In this document: positions 22,520 through 36,165 of the stretch, piece by piece
Numbering within the stretch: the stretch's first letter is position 1
How the letters are laid out: the number at the start of each line of letters is the position of its first letter
Assembly (NCBI GenBank): GCA_029891385.1
Contig: CM057228.1
Span: 27,594,214-27,658,213, forward strand
Direction of reading: 5' to 3'
Origin: Erythroxylum novogranatense
Taxonomy: Eukaryota; Streptophyta; Magnoliopsida; Malpighiales; Erythroxylaceae
Length of the DNA: 64,000 nt
The notes under the pieces: generated by a model
Seen by the model: the letters and a program-made list of their open reading frames with translations, nothing else
What the model was told of the DNA's origin: nothing
The model's database searches: none
Made by a program: the position numbers and the translations under genes

Positions 22520-24433
22520 TAATTAATATGTGAAGGTTGAGTTGGTTGTGAGTTAAGTTTGATGTCAGACGTGAAGATAGATGTGAAATTAGTCAGGTTT
22601 CTGACTTATACGGGAGTGTTTAAAGGTTTTGGTGTAACATGGATGATCGAGCCAAGTTTATATTATACATTGGCTGCAATTTCATATTTGTTTATGCATT
22701 TGTTGACTCTTAATTGATGATTTTTTGTACTTAAATTGGTTCCTCACAATGAGCTCTTTTAATTCACAATTTGTTGGTAAATTGTCATGATCTGGTATTA
22801 ATTTCTCTATTATTTTCATGAGGACAATTGATACTGTAAATTGTTATTTTCTTGTAGGAGCAAAAGGAGTCAACGGATCAAGAAGTCAACAGTCACTCGG
22901 TCCTTTCGCACGTCGCGACGCATGACAGCCCACACGCCGCGGCAAGCACATCACTTCCGCACGTCGCGACGCATGACGATGTACACGTCGCGACGAACAA
23001 GCCATTGGACACGTCGCGACGAATTTGATTTATTTATTTTATTCGTCGCGACGTACGAGCGGATACCCGACCTAATATGGAAAGTCTATCTCACTGCTTT
23101 GACCCGACCCGTGTCCAACATATAAAAACTTGCTATTTTTAGGTCAGAGTGGACGGGGGGATATACGCGGAGGCTGAGACTCGGCGACGGACACATGCAG
23201 ATTTTCACACAGAGACACACGCAGACACTTGAGGCGTAGACCCTGATCATTTGGGCAGAAGAGACAACACCATTCTTCACCATCGTCATCACGTTTTCAT
23301 CTCCTTCGATTCCACCCATCATCATCGCCACCGTTCGGATCTTCTGCTAAAATGAGTATCATCCAACCTTCCGTAGTGAGGGATCGACATCATGCGTAGC
23401 TAAGCCAACCTTCCTCTTGAAGATGTAGCAATGGCTTGAGTTCTTTGAAGCTTAGAAGGGAGTAATCACATAGTATCTCAAGTCTATTTATATTTGTGTG
23501 ACTTCGAGTTAGAGGATTGCATCGATATATTTAGATTAGCATTGTTATAGTTTAACCGTGTGCTGATAACTATGTTGGATTTGGACAAAGTAATTTGTAG
23601 AACATCTTGGTGCATAATATGTGAAGTTTCATATATGTCATTGGATATTGTATTTACGGTCTTTAATCTGCCTAGTTGTGTTCGATTGAGATTGTTGTGT
23701 TTTATTCAATTGACCAATTGCAATTGCTTGTCTATTTTCACACTAAGGTTTTTAACAAAGATTTAAATGATGGAGTTCATTAATTAAATCTTTGGACCTA
23801 AAGAGTCCTTTAGGGTTGATCTTTCGAAACTTAGTGGATTTTATCCCTAAAAATCATTTGTGAACTGTGATAGCCTGAGCCTCATTTTCAAGAGGATTTT
23901 ATCAATTTGATTTTTATCTGATTCTTTGTTTATTGCATTATTTCAAAAATCCCAAAAATATTCCTTTATACTTTTTGTTCGGTTTTGATTACTTTATCGG
24001 TTTTGACCAAAATACCAAACCCCCGTTTATCAACTTCAATTGCAATTTTTGACATTTAGGCTAGTTTAGACCATTTTTATTTGGTTCCAATTAAGTGAGA
24101 CGACCCGAGGATTGCAACCTATACCGCAATCTTGGAATTTATTATATTTGACCGGTTTCCAAGGATCGATCGCAAGATCGCATCGACAGAGCCGCAATCA
24201 ATGGACGTAAGTGATAATAAAACAGATTCAGTTGAGTTGGTGGAAATTAAGGTGTAGTTAATGTGTAAGTAAACACATCATTCTTATTATGGAAACAACT
24301 TTGTTGCAAATGTCTTATTAACATGTGTGTTACACAAATGACATAACACATGGGTGGAAAAAAAACATAAGAATGAACTCTGTTTTATATAGTAGTCGGT
24401 ATTGCTTGTGTTATTAATCATATCTGAAATTTA
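22520..24433. other. Unassigned region, possible LTR relic
   Basis: It holds the CGTCGCGACG array (22,911-23,053), then a TATA-like AACATATAAAAAC at ~23,118, a CA/TC-rich stretch (23,190-23,340) and ordinary AT-rich sequence. The order (GC-rich repeats, TATA, pyrimidine-rich leader) recalls the U3-R of a long plant LTR, but I find no terminal TG/CA pair, PBS or PPT. A 94-codon plus ORF at 22,841-23,125 is rich in repeated TSRR from the palindrome array and is probably not a gene. Confidence 0.35.
22911..23053. repeat. Cluster of CGTCGCGACG palindromes
   Basis: Five exact 10-bp perfect palindromes start at 22,911, 22,962, 22,986, 23,012 and 23,044, plus a degenerate CGCCGCGGC at about 22,936. 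Extended context GCACGTCGCGACGCATGAC is shared by the first two. The CpG density is exceptional in this AT-rich window. Confidence 0.92.
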
Positions 24434-26329
24434 TTGTCCTCGTGTTTTAATTTCACAAGTGTGAAAATGGAAGGTACATCGACTCCATGTCGTCGTTTAA
24501 ATTATGGATGTGATGATGAGCAAGGTCAGAATCATATTGGCATTGGGATTGGGATTTGTAATATGAACACAAGACAGTTGGTTGGAAGAGAGTTAGTACC
24601 GAAAATTGGCATGCAGTTCGCGACAGAAGAAGAAGCTTATCACTTTTATTTAACTTATGGGAAGCATGTGGGATTTGGAATTAGACGAAGCAAAAGTCAC
24701 AAAGATAATAGTGGTAAGTTGATTTGTAGGCTATTTTGTTGTAGTGCTCAGGGTCAGCGTATGCCCAATAAAAGAGATCTGTGTGTAAGAGCTCCACGGC
24801 CAGAAACAAGATTTGGGTGTGAGGCAAGGATGAAAGTGAATAGTTTTCAAACTGGACAATTTAAAGTCATTGAATTTGTGGAGGAGCAAAATCACCACCT
24901 TTCATCGCCAAACAAAACACATTTGCATAGAAGTCATAGGAAGATATCTTCAGTTGCGGCAATGCAAATTGAAATGGCAAATGTTGTTGGAATTCAACCG
25001 AAAGCATCCTATGATCTTATGGTGAGGGAAGCAGGTGGAAGAGATAATGTTGGCTTCATTCGGGATGATTACAAGAATTATTTAAGGTCTAAACGAACAA
25101 GAGACATGACAAAGGGAGATACACATGAGGTGTTAGAATATTTGTATAAGATGCAGGTGGAAGATCCAAATTTCTTTTATGCCATTCAAGTGGACGAACA
25201 TGATTTGATCACGAACATATTCTGGTCTGACGCTAAAATGAGGAACGACTACGTAGACTTTGGTGATGTAGTGTGCTTCGATACTACTTACAAGAAGAAT
25301 GGTCAGGGTCATCCACTCGCTTTGTTTGTCGATGTCAATCATCACAAGTAAACAACAGTTTTTGGTGTTGCCCTCCTCTATGATGAAACCGCTCTTACAT
25401 TTGAGTGATTGTTCGAGACATTTGAGACAGCGATGCGTGGCAAATAACCTACAACTATGCTTACTGATCAAGATGCGGCAATCGCAAAGGGATTAGCGTC
25501 AATATGGCCAAACACTCATCATCGGCTATGTATTTGGCATATTTACCAAAATGTTGCCATCCATTTGAGTGGTGTATTTAGTAAGTATAAAGATTTTCAA
25601 GGGACTTGAGCGCATGCATATATGACTGTGAAGAAGAAGAACAATTTGTCGTTGCATGGAATCAGATGCTCGGAAAATATGAACTTGAAGATAATGAATG
25701 GTTGCAACGTTTGTATCATATTAAGGAAAAGTGGGCATTGGTTTATGGGCGCAAAATATTTTGTGCTGACATGATGACAACACAACGAAGTGAGAGCATG
25801 AATAGTTTGCTAAAAAGGTACGTAAGTTATCAACATAACTTATTACAATTCTTTAATCACTTCCAGAGGCTTGTCGATGATCGTCGTTATGAGGAGTTAA
25901 AAGCTGATTTTATCAACATAACGTGTATGCCGCAACTGTATACACGTCAAAAGTATTTAAATGGTTCCAAGATCAATGGAATATGTGTCATGATTATAGT
26001 TGTAATCTTTGCAGTCAGGATGGAACGGTTGAGAAATATACGGTTAGTGTTGATGGGCAGAGGTACTCTCATTCGGTCAGTTATGATTCTTCTAATGATG
26101 AAGTTCATTGCAGTTGTGGAAAGTTTGAGTTTGTTGGCATCTTATGTGCTCATGTGTTGAAGGTGTATAACATAAAAAATATTTGGACAATTCCAAGCAA
26201 ATATATATTGAAAAGATGGACAAGGAAAGCGAAATGTTGGACTAATGCTAGTGAGGACTCTACTTGTTGGACACAGATTTCGGAGCCCAACTCTTCAAAG
26301 TACCATAACTATCATCACTTCATTTTCTT

Positions 26330-26341
26330 GCTCTGATACCA
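26330..26341 (-). promoter_or_regulatory. Primer-binding site, tRNA-Met(i)
   Basis: The minus strand reads TGGTATCAGAGC, 4 bp after the LTR end at 26,346. It fixes the orientation of LARD 2. Confidence 0.92.
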
Positions 26342-28649
26342 TCTATGTTGGATCCCGTTTGGCTTCGGAATCCAACTTTTGCTCTAAGTGAATGTAAACA
26401 TACAACTCATAACTGAACTACTTAAATCTATCATTTTATTACTCAAGCAATTGAGTTCGAAAATACTTTGTTTACAAAACAAGAGCCACACTATTGGCTT
26501 AATTACAAAATACAAAGTAGCAAATATAGCAATTCCTTTAGGCTCGCGAACACTTGATCTTCTTTTCTTTATAACCTGAGGATGGGACAGAGGGGGGAGG
26601 GAGGGGGATGAGCTTAAAGCTCGTGGATAACATGTTTATAAATCGAAAAATAAGAGAAAACATTATGCAAAACTTTTGCCATTATATAAAAGATTTCACA
26701 GTAGAAAATTTATCAAATAATTCTTTTTCAAAAAATTTCTCAATTTATCAATGAATTCACGAACAATTCAAAAACATGAATGCATCACATTATAAACAAA
26801 ATAAAAAATACATAAACACATCAGAATGGTTTGGGTCGGTCTAAAACGGAATGTACTGCACATTCCCGCATCGCAATCCTGTGCAGCCGTGAATAGAACG
26901 TACTACACTTTCCTGCATAACGGTCCAGTGTAGCCGTGAACTTATGAGAGTCCAAAATCGGAGCTCCAATGTCACTAGCGGGCAGGCGGGAGAAGCCTTC
27001 AAAAACAGACAAGTGCACTTGACTCAACTTATGGGACCTAACCAAACCCACATAACACATAATTCATACTTAAAAATCGGACTGCCCGAAGGCACATTTC
27101 AAAAACTTAATTTCCATATCGTGTCATATTAGACACACTGACATTCACAATTTCATACATTCAAAACCTACATAACAATCATTCAATTTTCAATCAACTT
27201 TCCACAATATCAAATTTCACATAATGATCAAAATCACATACAATTTTTCAATCACTCAAACACAAAAATGTAACAATTTTCATAATTTATCAATTCAATC
27301 ATAAATAATGAATTTCAGAAATTTCCTTAATTTATCAAAACATTTAAGACTTGGAACAATTTTTAAAAAAAATTCAAAATTAATAAAATCCGATACTTCT
27401 TTCTTTCACTTTCTTGATTTTTCAAGAACACAAATTTAGCTTATAATTCAAAATATAAACATATTACCCACCTCATTTTCATGCTTAAAAGACTTGACTT
27501 GCTCAAAATGCTTCTTCTCTTTGCAAACAACCTGAGGTATCAAATGTTCTTTCTCTTGTTCCTCTTGATCCCTTTAACAATAACAAAAAATTTCACTCAA
27601 TAGGGTTTTCAATTAAAAATCCCTCACAGCACAAACACTAAAATTGGTTCCAAAATACTCAAACCCAAAATTTTTTCTAAACTTCATGAACTGAAATTCT
27701 TTCAAAAACTCAAAAGTTTCAAAATGATCTTACCTTCATTCTTCACCAAATGAAGGGATCCTTAGCTCAAAAGGAAGCTCTTCTCTTCCTCTACCTTTTC
27801 TTTTCTTAAACAATCTCAAAATCTTTCTTAAGGGTTAACACAAATGAAACCCTAGCTGGTTTCTCTTCTTTTTCATGTTTTCTCTCTCTTATCTCCGTTC
27901 TCATCCACACATTTTGTTTCTCTATAATCTTCTCATTCCCGTAATTCTTCTCCATTTATAAGCAAGAAAGCACTTTTTTTTTCCAATTATGCCATTAATG
28001 AGTCCAAAAAGTCCATTTTGTCCTTCCTTATAAGCTTCTGTTCTTTTAAACTTAAGTGTCTTGCCAAAAATATCCTTGAACCTACTTACATAACACTTTC
28101 TTCTACAAAATGTCCCTCTTTGTTTTAAATTTCTAACGCCAATGAAATCATTCAATTTGGTTTAAAGGTTCAAAAGATATACTTCAAACATTTTTGGATT
28201 GCTCTTGCTCATAACAGTATACTATACACAACTTCCTTATGAAATTTACACATCTTAGAGACTGAATTAGATTCCACTTTCTTTATATCATTTGTAACTC
28301 CATGACTCTAGTTTATCACAAATCAGAAATCATCTCATTTGGAGTTCTACTGATCCCAAAATCATCAAAATACTGAAGTATATACAGTGGATTATCACCA
28401 GTTCATAACACTTAAGAGCACACTTGTTGTACCCATCCCACCTTTTCCACTTAATATTTCTCACTTCATTTCAGATAGCTAATATTTTTTGAGGAGATGT
28501 AGATAAAAGTCTTACGAATCCAATGGTTCAAGAATCAAGTCATTTGGAGGTCTAGAGAAGAAGTTATGGTCAAAAGAAGCAACCATGTTTATGAACTCAA
28601 TTATACTGAACCTGTTTCGGGGAAACAGCTATAACATTATGTAAAAATT

Positions 28650-29860
28650 TCTGATTGAGGTGTTCTCTGAATGGTTAGAAAGAGGACATGAAGATATACA
28701 ACTTTCATGAAGATCTCAAAGGCCAAATATTTCATCTGGAGGGTCAAAAACAAAGTAGACGATGCATGACGTCATTTTGAGACGATGATGACGTCATCAG
28801 ACGATACAAATTGGGAAAATTGCCATAACTTTCCCTACAGACATCGGATTAAGGATTTATTTATATTGTTGGAAATAGAATTTCAAGATATACAACTCTT
28901 ATGAAGACCTAAAAGGCCAATTCGTTCATCTGGGGGGTCAAAAACAAAAGCAGATTATGATGACGTCATTTTGAGAAGATGATGACGTCATCAGACAAAA
29001 TAGATTGGGAAAATTGACATAACTTTCTTTACAGATATCGGATTAAGGATTTATTTATATGGATGGAAATAAAATTTCAAGAGCTACAACTATTATGAAG
29101 ACCTAAAAGGCCAATTCGTTCATCTGAGAGATCAAAAACAAAAGCAGACGATGATGACGTCATTTTGAGACGATGATGACATCATTAGACGATACAGATT
29201 GGGAAAATTGCCATAACTTTCCCTAAAGACATCGGATTAAGGATTTATTTATATGGATGGAAAGATAATTTTAATAGATACAACTCTTATGAGGACCTAA
29301 AAGGCCAATTCGTTCATCTGAGGGGTCAAAAATAAAAGCAGACGATGATGACATCATTAGACGATACAGATTGGGAAAATTGCCATAACTTTCCCTATAG
29401 ACATCAGATTAAGGAGTTTTTTATATGGATGGAAAGAGAATTACAAGATATACAACTCTTATGAAGACCTCAAAGGCCAATTAGTTCATCTGAGGGGTCA
29501 AAAAAAAAGCAGACGATGATGACGTCATCAGACGATACAGATTGAGAAAATTGCAATAACTTTCCCTATAGACATCGGATTAAGGATTTCTTTATATTTA
29601 TGGAAAGAGAATTTCAATAAATAAAAGTCTTATGAAGACCTCAAAGGCCAATTCGTTCATCTGAGGGGTCAAAAACAAAAGCAGACGATGATGATGTCAT
29701 TTTGAGACGATGATGACGCCATTAGACGATACAGATTGGGAAAATTGCCATAACTTTCTCTACAGACATCGGATTAAAGATTTCTTTATATGGATGGAAA
29801 GAAAATTTCAAGATATACACTCTTATGAAAACCTCAAAGACCAATTCCAACGTTTTAAGG
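28650..29860 (-). repeat. ~170-190-bp tandem repeat with TGACGTCA sites
   Basis: Six imperfect units inside the LTR, marked by CATAACTTTCCCTA(C/T)AGACATC at about 28,832, 29,018, 29,211, 29,382, 29,557 and 29,750. Each carries one or two ATGATGACGTCAT blocks. Exact TGACGTCA occurs at 28,767, 28,789, 28,961, 28,983, 29,155 and 29,520. Other units have TGACATCA, TGATGTCA or TGACGCCA in the same place. TGACGTCA is the palindromic core bound by plant bZIP (TGA/CRE-type) factors. Confidence 0.88.
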
Positions 29861-29887
29861 GTATAAAATGGATCAAAATGTGACAAT

Positions 29888-30085
29888 AAATAGTAACTGA
29901 GACGGAAGCAAAAACAGACGGTCAAACTGAGACGGAAGCAAAAGCAGACGATCAAACTGAGACATAAAAAGTTAAACTGAGACGGAAGCAAAAGTAGACG
30001 GTCAAACTGAGACATAAAAAGTCAAACTAAGACGGAAGCAAAAGCAGACGGTCAAACTGAGACGCAAAAAGTGAAACTGAGACAG
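29888..30085 (-). repeat. Short tandem repeat, ACTGAGACGGAAGC
   Basis: Multiple tandem copies of an ACTGAGACGGAAGCAAAAGC-type unit alternate with GTCAAACTGAGACATAAAAA. They lie between the TGACGTCA array and the 5' end of the LARD 2 LTR. Confidence 0.85.
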
Positions 30086-31988
30086 AATCTAAGGCTGAAG
30101 CAATCAAAAGGGCATAACTTTCAGCTCAAATGTCCAAAATTTTCATACTATATACCGTTGGAAAGATAACAGAGAGATATACAATTTTCCAGAAGGCAAC
30201 TTTGCCAAAACCTATTTTTATCAATCCCAATTTTGTCCCTAAATTCTGAAGATGAATTTTCTATTCAACATACTGCACCAATTTCTTAATTTCATGACAA
30301 CCTTCGAGATTCTTAGAGACAGAATTGAAATTCGATGTCTTCATACGAAATGTAGCCATGTATCTCTAGTTTAATTCAAATTAAGAATCATCTCGTTTGG
30401 ATGACTTGAGAAAATGTTGTACTAAAAAGACTGAAGCATACTCAGTCAATATCTTTCAGATCATCTACCAGTTTCTTTCAGAATCTTCCCTTTTCACAAC
30501 TCATACCAAGATCACCTTTTTCTACTCTATACACTCTTCATTCTTAACTTCATTTCAGATCAATGTCGTCCATAAAGAAATCATAATCCATGAATAATCA
30601 TGAACATGAATAACAGAACATACACATATATTCCTATTCGTCATCAATTTACTACACAATAATGCTCTCATTTTACTTCTAACTTTCATTTTAATTCTTT
30701 CTATTTCAAAAATCTTTTATCCACCAAAAAGCCCATAGCAAATCATGAATCTATGCACATTTTTTAACTCTACTTTACTCTTGTCTATAAATTCTTGGTT
30801 CAAGAACTTTCATTTAGTTTGTTCTTTTCTCATGACTAATCACCAAAATTTCTTATTCAATAGGTCTAATCTTTCACGAAAAGTTCGAGGTCCAACACTA
30901 CTATCATTGATACTGATATGGACCTTAAGTTGCTGTCAGCTGAAAGGTATAAAGAATTGTGTACCGTAAGCTCGCGGTTGGTTACAAGAGCAGCAACCAG
31001 GAGAGATACCTATCAACTTGTAAAACAACATCTTCTAAACATGTTGAACATGGTTGATGAGACATTGGAAGGTGAAGAAATAGTGGATGACGAGAACCAA
31101 AGAGGACAATATGTTTAGTTAAGCCAACGCTCACACTCAAATACTGAAGTGAATGTTCTGAATGAAGTTGACATGAATTTTGCCCACATGAAGCACATAA
31201 GAGCTGTCAAGTTGAAGACAAAGCCTACATCTAGTAAGAGAATGAGGGGTGGTCTTGAGAAACGTACAAAGAAGAGGACGAATGAAAATAAATGTAGCAC
31301 TTCTGCAGTAACCCCCCTGTCCAATACACAGGTCAAACTTTTGGTCATCTTACTGTGAATTGATGTATGTCATTTTTTTTCACTGCTAATTTTAATGTAA
31401 TATGGTCTTTCCGACTTAATGCAGGAATCTGAAGCAAATTCATGGCAATATGGAATAATGTCTACCAGCCAAGCTCCCATACTACATCAACAGTAGGTTG
31501 GTATACGGTCATTGCTAATGTGTACATGTGTTATGCAATTTCATTTCCTAATCTCATGTGTTGAATGCCTGTGACAATTACGTAATGCAGGTGCAAGTTC
31601 CACTTTCTAAGGAATGGACAAGTATGGGGTCCAATCATCAAGAGCGCATAGAACAATCTGAGGTTGAATTTCTAAAGTTGTGTTAGGGGTATTATATATT
31701 TGGAGGCATGACAAGGTAATTATTAATCTTCCATGTCTTCCGAATTGCAGCCAATACGTGTTCATTTGGATAAGTCAACAATGTCATACAATCATCATCA
31801 GACTGCAACATCGTCGCAGGTATGCTTTTATTAACATAGGGGTGTTTCTAGTGTTTGCCACATTTGTCCATGTAATGTGTTATTAAAATGTGAATCATCT
31901 ATCATGTTAGGTGAATGTTGTTGGACCAAGTCACCCGAATATACGTCTTGTTATCCCACCGGCAATGCGGATGATTGATTTACTCAGG

Positions 31989-34199
31989 GTAAATCAGTCA
32001 TAGTTTGTGTCTCAATTTGAATTATGTTTCATAATTGCATTACATGTTTTGTTTTGTTTGAATTAGTTCACATGCATATTGATTTCCAGGCATAACAGAC
32101 ATTTGGTTTTGGAAATATGGAAGGTGTCAACAATTTAACACTTGGTATTTCCATTGGAAAATGTGGGAGTTGCCTCCGTGGGAAAAAGTTATGTACTTGT
32201 AGACAATGATTATTATAGTGATGTAAGTACGAACCACCTCATTATACTCTTCCTTAATTTGTCAAATAAATTATCTTTGTCTAAGTTGTCTTCAGATGAC
32301 CTTTTTATAGCAACGTTCTAATTTAATGTTACACTTCTAATTAATTAGGAAGTAAAAACCTATTGGACAACGTATAACTATGGGCAATTTAACAATTTGG
32401 GTGTTACACGCACATATCATGCAGAAATTGACTTATGTTCATAATATATTTGAGGCCATCATTATGTTAACTCTAAAATATATGAATGGGATACTATCGC
32501 CTAATATTATGAACATATAATATTTATTGGATTTGCTTTATACAGAACATGGTCGCTTATGAAGACTGTAATCTTCGGATGCAGGTGTGTTATATGCTAG
32601 TGTCTTTAATAATAATGACAGTCAATTAATTAAGACATGGCCAGATCATCACTCTGCCTTCATCATTTCTGTTGTCATCATTTCAGCTTAACTAGCATTA
32701 TGCATATCAACATCCTTCATATTTTTGTAGGTAGTTTCAGAATGTGAAGTCATTCTGCATTGCTTTATGATATTAAAGTTGTATGGAAAACTTGTGACTG
32801 CATGATGTGTGGTTGTTCAGTGTTGCTTCTGCCGTATGGCCCCCATCTCCGTTATTACAACTTTGAAGAAATGAACTTGTAGGTTGGGGAGGAAGTGGTG
32901 GTTGCATATGTCCCACCAAAAGGGCAGTGTCGTTGGAATGTGGGAGTTGCTGATGACTTGAACAAGATATTGAGAAATTTTCTGTACTTCAAACTGGTGG
33001 TTCTGAGGTTGATGATTTGATTTGGATAGTCAAATTATGTCATGATGAATTTTCAGCCCCTGCAGACAAAAGTGGTACACATGTCATTGATTTCATCTTC
33101 TCGAATGGCCAGAAGGAGGATGGAACCTGAAGGACTAGGAAAGCAAAGAAGCAATTGGATTCACACTCACAAGATGAAGAGCAAGGGAACCAACAGAAGG
33201 AGAAGGGCGTCTCCAATAAGAAGGAACAGTTTGGTTTTTGGTTTGATTATGTAATTGTTAGTACTTGTCAAGCTGTGAAACTGATTGAAGCAATTTGTCA
33301 AACACTACCTGCACTGTTCACGTAGGTTTTGTCCAAGTGATGAAAGCTGGAACTTCTGTCCCTCGATTCTGATCTGAATGTATAGTGTGCCTCTAAAGAT
33401 TGCAACTCAAATCCCTCACAAATTGGTGAATGCTTGACAGATGTTTTGTATAAATTGGTCTGAATTGAAAATGAAGTGGTGCTCTCCTTTTGTTGTATTT
33501 TAATGGAACAGTAAAATTTCAATTTTCAATCTCTGAATGTGTGAAACTACTTCAGCTATCTATTCTTGAAGGAAACTTAGCTTCAAAAGGAATAAAAGGA
33601 TATAACAGGATGATAATCAGATTGAATGAATTCAAACTTGCAAAAGCTGATGGAACTTCTGGCTTTAACTTTCAAGACTTCTCAAAACTAGTTTCAGATT
33701 TTTGACAAAAAAGAACATGAACTAAAATTTTTCTCTGCTACTGTTACTCAACTTAAATCACTAGCTACTGGAAAATGAAAAGCAACAAAGGAAAATTAAA
33801 ACATAACAAGAAGATTGACATTTTGAAGGAAAAGTTATCTTGTATTGAAGGATTTTTGGTTTTTTTCATACATCTGGAAAAAAACGAAAGTAAGGAGCCT
33901 CTTATGTAGCTCCTTCATGTTCTGATACAAGTTGATTTTCGCTAAAGGATAAAGACTTCAACTAATGAGTAAAACTTGACTACTGCTGACATTTCCTAAT
34001 TTGACAAAACACAAAAGCAACTCATTTTGTCTTTAGCATTGCCAAGACTAACATTGGTAAATGCTGAAACTTGAACAACATGAACAATAATTAATTCTTC
34101 ATCAACGACTTGACAATTCTAGGATGATTCAACTTGATTTTCACTATACTTTTCTTCTTTAGCTTTATGCCAAAATGCTTTATTGAACTAAAATAGTAA
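31989..34199. other. Unassigned flank of FRS gene
   Basis: Moderately AT-rich sequence, probably the last introns, last exons and 3' region of the FRS gene. Short exon-like pieces occur (32,090-32,220; 32,885-33,060), but I cannot place them in FRS with confidence. Small ORFs at 33,042-33,254 and 33,490-33,705 have no recognised domain. Confidence 0.3.
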
Positions 34200-36041
<1,842 letters not shown>

Positions 36042-36057
36042 TAATAACAATAACAAT
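36042..36057. repeat. Probable LINE target-site duplication, left
   Basis: TAATAACAATAACAAT is repeated at 41,947-41,962 on the other side of the LINE. Because the flanks are low-complexity AAT DNA, the exact length is uncertain. Confidence 0.6.
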
Positions 36058-36165
36058 TTTTATTTTATTTTATTTTATTTAAAAGGGGGGATTTTATTAA
36101 TAAGATGGCTTACAAAAGTATGTAAAGTGCAATACAAAAACCATGTAAAAGATAAGTGGTGAGGC

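Larger units (their letters stand above)
26265..30897 (-). mobile_element. LARD-like element 2, LTR + PBS + 3' LTR stub
   Basis: It is inserted in the FRS gene with a perfect 5-bp TSD CTACT (26,260-26,264 and 30,898-30,902). On the minus strand a ~4.55-kb LTR runs from TGTTGGACCTCG (30,897) to GGATCCAACA (26,346), followed by a tRNA-Met primer site (26,341-26,330). After a further ~30-60 bp comes a stub ending TGTGTCCAACA (26,265) that resembles the last ~35 bp of the LTR. So nearly all the internal domain and 3' LTR are deleted. Blocks in 26,575-27,060 match LARD 1 in reverse complement (around 14,160-14,310 and 14,580-14,640), so the two are relatives. No coding capacity. Confidence 0.85.
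24467..31988 (+). pseudogene. FAR1-related (FRS) gene, broken and split by LARD
   Basis: FRS/FHY3-FAR1 proteins are plant nuclear factors domesticated from MULE transposases. The first ATG in context is at 24,467. Seen in order: FAR1 DNA-binding domain (FATEEEAYHFYLTYGKHVGF, RFGCEARMKV, EEQNHHL; about residues 50-150), MULE domain (VVCFDTTYKKN to HRLCIWHIYQN), SESMNSLLKRY, and a SWIM zinc finger CSCGKFEFVGILCAH near 26,110. Premature in-frame stops are at 25,349 (TAA), 25,406 (TGA) and 25,445 (TAA). Frameshifts are near 25,595 and 25,935. The frame is interrupted at 26,264 by an LTR element and resumes in register at 30,903 with the C-terminal RYKELC region. It then has a TAG at 31,116 and candidate exons ending at 31,331, 31,494, 31,662, 31,819 and 31,988 with AG/GT-like borders. 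It could also be a Mutator-like transposon relic, but the multi-exon tail favours FRS. Confidence 0.85.

Noticed and set aside
22841..23125. 94-codon Arg-rich ORF
   Set aside because: It is the translation of the CGTCGCGACG palindrome array with a TATA-like box downstream; no known domain.
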